Assembly (NCBI GenBank): GCA_031178105.1
Contig: JAPSJX010000007.1
Coordinates: forward strand, 1-45,869
From: Agrococcus sp.
Lineage (GTDB): Bacteria; Actinomycetota; Actinomycetes; Actinomycetales; Microbacteriaceae
Length of the DNA: 45,869 bases
Direction: 5' to 3'
This document shows positions 1-6,526 of this stretch, one piece after another (the first letter of the stretch is position 1; every line of letters starts with the position of its first letter). The notes below the pieces were generated by a model. It was not told where the DNA came from and searched no databases. It was given only the letters and a program-made list of their open reading frames with translations. The position numbers and the translations under genes are program-made.

Positions 1-5
1 GGGGC

Positions 6-122
6 CTCTTCGTGTGCCGCAGTTCGCGGACTTCTGTTGCGGGGACAGGATTTGAACCTGCGACCTCCGGGTTATGAGCCCGGCGAGCTACCGAGCTGCT
101 CCACCCCGCGGCACAAGAAGAG
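6..122. repeat. imperfect inverted repeat flanking the tRNA
   Basis: Bases 6-20 and 108-122 are inverted copies with one mismatch in 15. In the minus-strand precursor the leader just before the tRNA and the trailer starting 20 nt after it can pair over 11 of 12 positions, so the mature tRNA would sit on an extended leader-trailer helix. Whether it helps processing or ends transcription cannot be decided from sequence. Bases 1-36 hold nothing else that I recognise. Confidence 0.5.
37..110 (-). tRNA. initiator tRNA-fMet (CAT)
   Basis: Read on the minus strand this folds as a 74-nt cloverleaf: acceptor CGCGGGG pairs with CCCCGC leaving a C1-A72 mismatch, anticodon loop CTCATAA on a stem with three consecutive G-C pairs (CCGGG/CCCGG), and T-loop GGTTCAAATCC. 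The C1-A72 mismatch and the G-C-rich anticodon stem are the hallmarks of the bacterial initiator tRNA, so it is called fMet and not elongator Met. The 3' CCA is not encoded: the bases after the discriminator A are CAG. It lies 56 bp downstream of the UPF0182 gene on the same strand. Confidence 0.95.
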
Positions 123-166
123 ACGTTACCAGGGACTTGGCAGCAGGGCAAATCGGCCCGGGGCGA

Positions 167-3100
167 CTACGGCGCGGTCGTCTCCTCCGGCGCGGTCGTC
201 TCCTCCGGCGCGGTCGTCTCCTCCGGCGCGGTGGCCTCGTCCGGCGCCGGCGTCTCGGCCGGAGCCTCCTCGGACGCCGCGCCGTCGATCTGCGCCGAGA
301 GCTGGATGGCCTGCGCCAGCGCCGCCGTCAGCCGCTCGTCCGCCTCGGCGGCCGCGACGAGGTCGTTCTCCGCGTAGGCGGCCTGGCGCTCCTGGAGCGC
401 CGCGCCGGCCTGCTGGATCGCCGCGTCGAGCTGCGTCTGCAGATCGGTCTCGGGGGCCGGCTGCTCGCCCTCCTCACCGGGCAGGGGGTCGACGTCCGCG
501 TCACCCGCCTCGGCGCCGGAGTCGCCGCCGAAGAGCGAGTCGAGCGCCTGGTCGAGGGTGTCCTCGAACGCGATGTCGTCGCCGAACGCGACCAGGATCT
601 TGCGGAGCACCGGGAACGAGGTCGCACCCGTCGACTGCAGGTACACGGGCTGCACGTACAGCAGGCCGCCGCCGATCGGCAGGGTGAGCAGGTTGCCGTT
701 CAGCACCTCCGTCGAGCCCTGCTGCAGGATGTTGAGCACCTGCGACACCTCGTTGTCGGTGTCGAAGTTGTTCTGCACCTGGCCGGGGCCGGGGATCGAC
801 CCCTCCTTCGGCAGCATCTGCAGCGTGAGCTTGCCGTACTCCTCGCTCACCTGCCCGGCCGTGCCGCCGGCATCCGCGTTCACCGAAAGGTAGCCGTAGA
901 GCACCTCGCGGCCGTCGCGCGGGATGAAGGTGGAGTACAGCGTGAACGCCGGGTCCCGCCCGTCCACCGACATCGTGAGGTAGTACGGCGGCTGCGGCGG
1001 CGCCGGGACCTGGGCGTTCGACCACGTCGGGTCGGCGGGGGTCGCCCACTGGTCGTCGCCCGAGAAGAAGGTCGCGGGGTTCGTCACGTGGTAGTCGCCG
1101 AGCACGTTGCGCTGCAGCTTGAACATGTCGGCCGGGTAGCGCACGTGGCTCATGAGCTCGCCCGACATGGCGCTCATCGGCTCCACCGTGCCCGGGTAGA
1201 TCTGCATCCACGCCTGCAGGATCGGGTCCTCCGGATCCCACGCGTAGAGCGTGACCGAGCCGTCGTACGCGTCGACCACGGCCTTCACGGAGTTGCGCAT
1301 GTAGTTCACGATGTCGCCGGACGTGAGGGCGGGGTTCGCGTTCGTCACGTCGGCGATCGTCTGCGCGATCGACCGGTGCGAGGAGTACGGGTACATCGAC
1401 GTCGTCGTCATGCCGTCGACGATCCAGACGAGCTTCTCGTCGACCACGGCCGGGTACGGGTCGCTGTCGAGCGTCAGGTACGGCGCGACCGCTGCGACAC
1501 GGTCGCGCGGGTCGCGGTCGTAGAGGATCTGCGAGTCGGCGGTGACCGCGTCGGAGAGGATGATCTGCTCCGACTGGAACTTCATCGCGTAGACGAGCCG
1601 GTTGACGATCGAGTCGAGCTTGGGGCCGCCGTCGCCCGAGAAGGTGGTGTTCGCGTTGCCGCTGCCCTCCTCGGTCGAGCGCGGGTAGTCGAGCTCCAGC
1701 GGCGCGGAGCCCTCGGCGCCGCCGACGATCGAGTAGTCGGGCGTCGACTCGCCGAAGTAGACGCGCGGCTGGTAGTCGCCGAGCGCCCCCGTGGTGGGGA
1801 TGCCCTGCTGCAGGAAGACCGGCTGGCCCTCGGGTCCGCGCTGGTTGCCGTAGGCGGCGACGACGCCGTAGCCGTGCGTGTAGACGATGTGGCGGTTGTA
1901 CCAGCTGTCGTCGTCGAGGCCCGAGAGGTCGAGCTCGCGCACCGCGATCACGGTGTCCTGCGTCTGCCCCTCGATCTCGTAGCGGTCGACGTCGAGCTGC
2001 TCGGCGAAGCCGTAGTACTGGCGGTACTCCTGCAGGTTCGCGAACGCGTCGGTGACGAGCGCAGGGTCGATGATGCGGATGTTCGCGGCCGTCTCCGCGT
2101 CCTCGCGCAGCGCGCCCGGCTCGGCGTCGGTGCGCGCGTCCGACTCGGTCTCGACCATCTCGTCGACACCCCACGCCGCGCGGGTCGCGTCGATGTTGCG
2201 CTGGATGAAGGGCTCCTCGAGCGTCCTGGCGCTCGGGTCGACCTGGAACCGCTGCACGATCGCGGGGTAGGCGACGCCGACGACGAGCGACGCGGCGATG
2301 AGCAGCGCCGTGCCGACGATCGCGACGCGCCAGCGCCCGATCACCGCGGTGATGATGAAGAAGATCGCGACGAGGCCGGCGATGCCCGCGAGGATCTGCG
2401 CGCCGGGGATGGTCGCGTTCACCTCGGTGTAGCCGGCGCCGGTCGCGAGGAATCCCTGCGAGGTCATGGCGAGCGCGGCGTACTGGCCCAGCCAGATCGA
2501 GACGCCGAGGGCGAGCATGTAGAGCGCCACGATGACGGCGAGCTGGATGCGCGCGGAGCGCGAGATGCGGAACTCGCGGCCCGTCGCGCGGATGGCGCCG
2601 TAGAGATAGGCGGTCGCGAGCGTGGCGACGCCGCTGATGAACAGCACCGTCAGCGCGAAGCCGACGATCTGCTGGTAGAACGGCAGCTCGAAGACGTAGA
2701 AGCTGTGGTCGAAGCCGAACTGCGGGTCGGTCTCGCCGAACGGCGTGCGGTGCAGCCACAGCTGCGCCGACTCCCACTGCGAGGCGGACGCGATGCCCGC
2801 GAAGAGCCCCAGCACGATGGGCGCGGCCCACATGCCGACCTGGCGCAGCGGCTCGACGAGCTCCTGGTAGCGGTCGAGCTGCGAGTTGAGCTGCGCGTAG
2901 ACGGGGCGCGAGCGGAACGCGATCTGCACGCTGAGCGCGAGCGGCACCGCCATGCCGAGGAAGCCGATCAAGAACATCACGGCCATCGAGAGCCAGCGCG
3001 TCTGCAGCACCTGCACGAAGCCGAGCTGGTCGAACCACAGCACATCGGCGTAGAAGCCGGAGAAGAGCACGAACGCGCCGATGATGGCGGCGACGATCAG

Positions 3101-3175
3101 GATCGTGATCAGCAGCGGCGAGGGGCGCTGCCTCCTGATCGGCGCTGCGGTGGGTCGTTCGGCGTTGGATGACAC
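167..3175 (-). CDS. UPF0182 family membrane protein
   Basis: Large integral membrane protein of the UPF0182/COG1615 family (about 1000 aa, as usual for the family; M. tuberculosis homologue Rv3193c). The N-terminal third holds about seven hydrophobic helices, starting with PLLITILIVAAIIGAF; the rest is a large, probably extracytoplasmic domain. The tail is acidic and helical, then ends in an Ala-Pro-Glu-Thr segment with TAPEET repeats. Molecular function is unknown. I chose the GTG at 3175 (VSSNAERP) because GGAG lies 9 nt upstream; an in-frame TTG at 3190 is possible. It follows the YlbL-type protease gene by about 70 bp on the same strand, the order seen in mycobacteria, which suggests a joint envelope role (inference). 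Confidence 0.9.
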   Translation of the reverse strand: MSSNAERPTAAPIRRQRPSPLLITILIVAAIIGAFVLFSGFYADVLWFDQLGFVQVLQTRWLSMAVMFLIGFLGMAVPLALSVQIAFRSRPVYAQLNSQLDRYQELVEPLRQVGMWAAPIVLGLFAGIASASQWESAQLWLHRTPFGETDPQFGFDHSFYVFELPFYQQIVGFALTVLFISGVATLATAYLYGAIRATGREFRISRSARIQLAVIVALYMLALGVSIWLGQYAALAMTSQGFLATGAGYTEVNATIPGAQILAGIAGLVAIFFIITAVIGRWRVAIVGTALLIAASLVVGVAYPAIVQRFQVDPSARTLEEPFIQRNIDATRAAWGVDEMVETESDARTDAEPGALREDAETAANIRIIDPALVTDAFANLQEYRQYYGFAEQLDVDRYEIEGQTQDTVIAVRELDLSGLDDDSWYNRHIVYTHGYGVVAAYGNQRGPEGQPVFLQQGIPTTGALGDYQPRVYFGESTPDYSIVGGAEGSAPLELDYPRSTEEGSGNANTTFSGDGGPKLDSIVNRLVYAMKFQSEQIILSDAVTADSQILYDRDPRDRVAAVAPYLTLDSDPYPAVVDEKLVWIVDGMTTTSMYPYSSHRSIAQTIADVTNANPALTSGDIVNYMRNSVKAVVDAYDGSVTLYAWDPEDPILQAWMQIYPGTVEPMSAMSGELMSHVRYPADMFKLQRNVLGDYHVTNPATFFSGDDQWATPADPTWSNAQVPAPPQPPYYLTMSVDGRDPAFTLYSTFIPRDGREVLYGYLSVNADAGGTAGQVSEEYGKLTLQMLPKEGSIPGPGQVQNNFDTDNEVSQVLNILQQGSTEVLNGNLLTLPIGGGLLYVQPVYLQSTGATSFPVLRKILVAFGDDIAFEDTLDQALDSLFGGDSGAEAGDADVDPLPGEEGEQPAPETDLQTQLDAAIQQAGAALQERQAAYAENDLVAAAEADERLTAALAQAIQLSAQIDGAASEEAPAETPAPDEATAPEETTAPEETTAPEETTAP
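171..242. repeat. 18-bp tandem repeat, 3 exact copies plus 1 decayed
   Basis: GGCGCGGTCGTCTCCTCC occurs at 171-188, 189-206 and 207-224, with a diverged copy at 225-242. On the minus strand it encodes the TAPEET hexapeptide at the extreme C terminus of the UPF0182 protein. The period is a multiple of three, so changes in copy number keep the frame. Confidence 0.95.
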
Positions 3176-3193
3176 GTCGTTCAGCTCCAAGGT

Positions 3194-3230
3194 GCGGGGC
3201 GGGCGGTGCCGCTCATCGTATCCGCCCCGC
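3194..3230 (-). promoter_or_regulatory. -10 box inside a 9-bp inverted repeat upstream of UPF0182 gene
   Basis: GCGGGGCGG at 3194-3202 pairs with CCGCCCCGC at 3222-3230. The 19-nt loop holds a minus-strand TACGAT (3220-3215) that fits an actinobacterial -10 box, placing the transcript start about 30 nt before the GTG. The hairpin could also end transcripts of the upstream protease gene. Confidence 0.4.
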
Positions 3231-3247
3231 CTATGAGGAACCGGCGG

Positions 3248-4381
3248 CTACGAGCGCGGCGCCTCGCACGTCGGCAGGCCTGCCGTGTCGGCGCTCATCG
3301 CGACCGCCTCGACCGCCGCCACCGCGTCGTCGAGCGTGTCGACCGCGAACACCGTGAGCCCGTCCGGCACGTGCCCGGCGACCTCGCCGCAGTTCTCGAC
3401 CGGCGCGAGGAAGTGCGTCGCACCGGCGTCGACGGCGCCGTGCATCTTCTGCACGATCCCGCCGATCGGGCCGACGTCGCCGAGCGCCGCGATGGTGCCG
3501 GTGCCGGCCCAGCGCGTGCCGGCGGTCATCGCCCCCGGTGTGAGCTCGTCGACGACCCCGAGCGCGAACATCATGCCGGCGCTCGGACCCCCGACGTTCG
3601 GGAGCTGGATGTCGACGTCGAACGGGAACACGAACTCGTTCGAGGGATAGATGCCGACGATCTTCTGGCCGTCCTCGACGGCCGGCGTGACCTCGACGCT
3701 CAGCACCTCGTCGCCGCGCTGGATCTCGAGCGTCGTCGGCCCGTCGACGGCCGCGATCGACGCCCGGATCGAGAACACGTCGTAGACGGCCTCGCCGTTT
3801 ACGCGCAGGATCCGGTCGCCCTCCTCGAGCAGGCCCTCCGCGGGCGAGCCGGGGATGACGCCGGCGATGCGCACGTCGCTCTCGACCTCGAAGTCCTCGT
3901 GCAGGAGCGCCGCCGCGACGGCGGCGGACTGCGAGTTCTGCATCTCGATGCGGCCGGCCTCGTTGGACTGCTCGACCGAGAGGTCGGGCGGGAAGGCGGC
4001 GGCCATCGGGATGATCGAGTCGGACGGGTCGAGGTAGGCCTCCGCGACGTCGATCCAGGTGAGCGGCCGCTGGGGGTTGCCGAGCAGCGACACCGTGAGC
4101 AGCCGCAGCTCGCCCTCCGTCGGGTACGTCTCGGCGCCGTCGATCGTGATGAGCGGGCCCGCGTCCGTCGCGCCGAGCGTGTCGAAGGTCGGTCCGGGCG
4201 CCTCCACGACGTACGGCGAGGGCAGCAGCGCGAGCGCGAGTGACGCCACCGCCGCGATGCCGAGGCCCACCCATCCGGCCCGGCGCACGCGACGGGGCCG
4301 CACGTCCGGGAACCGGTGCTGCACCGGCTGTTCGCGGACGGCGGAGGACGGGATGGGCGGATTCCCCGCGGATTGCGACAT
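3248..4381 (-). CDS. YlbL-type membrane-anchored PDZ/Lon-domain serine protease
   Basis: A single N-terminal helix (about residues 37-53, GLGIAAVASLALALL) anchors a 377-aa protein with an extracytoplasmic PDZ domain (about 165-235, GVIPGSPAEGLLEEGDRILRVNG in fragments) and a Lon-type S16 domain. The Lon catalytic dyad is visible as S267 in GGPSAGMMFALG and K312 in VQKMHGA, 45 residues apart as in Lon proteases. Length and domain order match Bacillus YlbL and mycobacterial Rv3194c. It probably cleaves a membrane or secreted substrate. The ATG lies 20 bp from the start of the divergent DUF2342 gene, so the two share one promoter region. Confidence 0.9.
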   Translation of the reverse strand: MSQSAGNPPIPSSAVREQPVQHRFPDVRPRRVRRAGWVGLGIAAVASLALALLPSPYVVEAPGPTFDTLGATDAGPLITIDGAETYPTEGELRLLTVSLLGNPQRPLTWIDVAEAYLDPSDSIIPMAAAFPPDLSVEQSNEAGRIEMQNSQSAAVAAALLHEDFEVESDVRIAGVIPGSPAEGLLEEGDRILRVNGEAVYDVFSIRASIAAVDGPTTLEIQRGDEVLSVEVTPAVEDGQKIVGIYPSNEFVFPFDVDIQLPNVGGPSAGMMFALGVVDELTPGAMTAGTRWAGTGTIAALGDVGPIGGIVQKMHGAVDAGATHFLAPVENCGEVAGHVPDGLTVFAVDTLDDAVAAVEAVAMSADTAGLPTCEAPRS

Positions 4382-4389
4382 GCTGCGGC

Positions 4390-4396
4390 TAGCGTA
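4390..4396. promoter_or_regulatory. bidirectional -10 element between ylbL-type and DUF2342 genes
   Basis: TAGCGTA reads TAGCGT on plus (4390-4395) and TACGCT on minus (4396-4391). The plus box is followed by 6 nt and the ATG at 4402; the minus box is followed by 9 nt and the ATG at 4381. With only 20 bp between start codons, both genes must be leaderless or nearly so, and the same bases must serve both promoters. Confidence 0.6.
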
Positions 4397-4401
4397 GTCG
4401 C

Positions 4402-5763
4402 ATGCCTGAGGACTCCGACGATCGACGCCCTGAGGACGACCTGCGGGAGATGCTGCAGCAGTTCCTCTCGGGCGAAGGGCCGATCGATCCAGCTCGTCTG
4501 GCGGGCGCGGCGGGGATGCCGTCGGACCCCGCGCAGCTGCAGGCGCTGATGGCCCAGCTGCAGGCGGCGCTCGCGCGCACCGAGGACGGCATCGACTGGG
4601 ATGCGTCCCGTCGCCAGGCCGCCGCGGTGGTGCAGCGCGACCCCGGCTCCGTCTCGAGCGCCGAGCGCGACGCCGTCCGCCAGGCCGCGGAGCTCGCAGC
4701 GCTCTGGCTGAGCGAGACCACCGACATCGGCGCCGCCGCGACGGAGCTGCAGCTGCTGTCGCGCCAGCAGTGGGTCGACGCGACGATCCCCGTGTGGCAG
4801 GAGATGAGCGAGCCGGTCGCGAACAGCATCTCCGACGCGCTCACGGCAGCGATGCAGGAGCACGCGCCCGAGGAGGCGCAGGAGATGCTCGCGGGCGCCG
4901 AGCGGATCCTCCGCAACGTCGGCGGCACGATGTTCGCGATGCAGCTCGGCAACGTGGTCGGCCAGCTCGCGGGCGAGACCGTCGCGGGCGGCGACTTCGG
5001 CTTCCCGCTGCTCGAGGGAACCGGGGCGCTACTGCCGGTGAACCTGCGCGCCGTCGCGGAGGGGCTCGAGATCCCCGAGGACCAGGTGCGCATCTGGATG
5101 GCGGCCCGCGAGCTCGCGCACGCCCGCCTCTTCCACCACGCGCGGTGGCTGCGGCTGCACGTGCTGTCGTCGGTGCGCGAGTACGCGGAGGGCATCCGCA
5201 TCGACGTCGAGCGGCTCGAGGAGCTCGCGGAGTCGTTCGACCCGACGAACCCGGACGAGCTGCGCGAGGCGCTCAAGAGCGGCGCGCTCATCCCGCCGAA
5301 GACGCCGGAGCAGGTCGAGACGCTCGCGCGGCTCGAGACGACGATCGCGCTCATCGAGGGCTGGGTCGACGCCGTCACCGAGTCGGCGACCGCGCGGCTG
5401 CCCAAGCGCGAGTCGATCGCCGAGATGGTGCGCCGGCGCCGAGCGACCGGCGGCCCGGCCGAGAAGGCGTTCGGCACGCTCGTCGGCCTCGAGATCCGCC
5501 CTCGGAGGCTGCGCGAGGCCGCGGCGTTCTGGCGCGCCGTGACCGACGCCGTGGGCGCCGACGTGCGCGACTCGCTGTGGGACCAGCCCGATCTGATGCC
5601 CGGGGGCGACGACATCGACGACCCGTCGCGCGTGATCGCGCGACTGCAGGGCGTCGGCGAGCTCGACGAGATGGATCTCGCGCTGCAGGAGCTGCTGGAC
5701 GACGCGGAGCGCCGCGACGACGACGCGGCCGAGCCCGATGGGGACTCGCCCCAGCGCGACTGA
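4402..5763 (+). CDS. DUF2342 family putative zinc-dependent metalloprotease
   Basis: A 453-aa soluble, mostly alpha-helical protein of the DUF2342 family (M. tuberculosis Rv3195), annotated in databases as a zinc-dependent metalloprotease or F420-biosynthesis-associated protein. The family signature is visible at residues 234-250 as AARELAHARLFHHARWL, where the Glu and His residues are the likely metal site; there is no classical HExxH. No signal peptide is seen. It is divergent from the YlbL-type protease gene, the same arrangement as in mycobacteria, which points to linked functions. Substrate unknown. The ATG at 4402 lies 6 nt after a -10 box, so the mRNA is probably leaderless. Confidence 0.85.
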   Translation: MPEDSDDRRPEDDLREMLQQFLSGEGPIDPARLAGAAGMPSDPAQLQALMAQLQAALARTEDGIDWDASRRQAAAVVQRDPGSVSSAERDAVRQAAELAALWLSETTDIGAAATELQLLSRQQWVDATIPVWQEMSEPVANSISDALTAAMQEHAPEEAQEMLAGAERILRNVGGTMFAMQLGNVVGQLAGETVAGGDFGFPLLEGTGALLPVNLRAVAEGLEIPEDQVRIWMAARELAHARLFHHARWLRLHVLSSVREYAEGIRIDVERLEELAESFDPTNPDELREALKSGALIPPKTPEQVETLARLETTIALIEGWVDAVTESATARLPKRESIAEMVRRRRATGGPAEKAFGTLVGLEIRPRRLREAAAFWRAVTDAVGADVRDSLWDQPDLMPGGDDIDDPSRVIARLQGVGELDEMDLALQELLDDAERRDDDAAEPDGDSPQRD

Positions 5764-5821
5764 GCCGCGAGGCTGTGGAGAGCCGGCGACGCCCGCGGGC
5801 GGGCTGGCGCACCATGCCGCC

Positions 5822-6526
5822 ATGCTGCGACTCGACCCGCACCTCGCCGTCTTCCGCACCGCGCCCGACCGCATCGCCATCGGCGCGCAGCAGCCGATCG
5901 CCGAGCTGGACGCCGACGAGCCGACGCTCCTCGGCATCGCCGCGCTGACCCGCGGAGTCGTGCGCCGCGAGCTCGAGCACCTGCTGGGCGACGAGCCGGC
6001 GGCGGCGCTGCTGCGAGCGGTGGGCCCGGCGCTCGCGCCCGCGCCTCCCGCGCTCGCCGTCCGCGTGCGCGGGCGCATCCCGCTCGCCGATGCGCTCCAT
6101 CGCGCCGCGCGGCAAGCGGGTCACCCGGCCCGCGACGACGGCCTCCTCCTGCCGGTGGCCGCGTGGCGGCTGCCCGACGCGGAGTTCGAGCGGCTCGCGG
6201 CCTGCCCGCTGGCGCAGCTGCCGGTCGTCGTCGGCGACGTCTGGGTGCAGGTCGGCCCGTTCGTGCCCGAGGGCGGCTGCGCGCGCTGTGCGCAGCCGGA
6301 CACCACGCCGCTGCTCCCCGGCCACCTCACGCCGGTGCCGAGCCCCATCGCCGCAGCGCAGGCGGTCGTGACGGTGCTCGGCGCGCTCCGCCGGGCGAGC
6401 GAGGGGGCGCTGCCCGCGGGCTGGGCCGTGCGCATCCGGCAGCGCGATGCCGCGGTCAGCGCGCTGCGACGCTCGAGGGCGCGGTGCCCCCACCGATCTC
6501 TGCCAGGAACCGCGATGGCTGCCTGA
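5822..6526 (+). CDS. orphan TOMM cyclodehydratase-like / leader-peptide-binding-like protein
   Basis: A 234-aa protein. The start (MLRLDPHLAVFRTAPDRIAI) resembles the 'DPxLPVLWRxPxxVQIG' opening of ThiF-like cyclodehydratase partners from azole-modified peptide (TOMM) pathways, and residues 144-156 (VGPFVPEGGCARC) resemble the region after their E1-like fold, with a CxxC at 153-156 followed by an Ala-rich helix. The usual second Cys pair near the C terminus is reduced to one Cys (C222 in RCPHRS). No Rossmann GxGxxG or ATP site is visible. Such orphan genes occur beside uvrD2 in other actinobacteria (from memory; Rv3196-like). No precursor peptide or YcaO enzyme is nearby. Its 3' end overlaps uvrD2 by 71 bp, tail to tail. 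Confidence 0.6.
   Translation: MLRLDPHLAVFRTAPDRIAIGAQQPIAELDADEPTLLGIAALTRGVVRRELEHLLGDEPAAALLRAVGPALAPAPPALAVRVRGRIPLADALHRAARQAGHPARDDGLLLPVAAWRLPDAEFERLAACPLAQLPVVVGDVWVQVGPFVPEGGCARCAQPDTTPLLPGHLTPVPSPIAAAQAVVTVLGALRRASEGALPAGWAVRIRQRDAAVSALRRSRARCPHRSLPGTAMAA

Noticed and set aside
37-110. tRNA as attachment site of an integrated element
   Set aside because: No integrase, no duplicated tRNA 3' end and no foreign-looking genes; neighbours follow the core gene order.
74-3172. Plus-strand open frame of about 1030 codons antisense to the UPF0182 gene
   Set aside because: Its product is an Arg/Leu/Val/Gly-rich sequence without fold signatures; in very GC-rich DNA stop codons are rare in the frame opposite a real gene. 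UPF0182 homology on minus is clear.
5814-5816. ATG just upstream of the cyclodehydratase-like gene as its start
   Set aside because: It is out of frame with the conserved MLRLDPHL opening.
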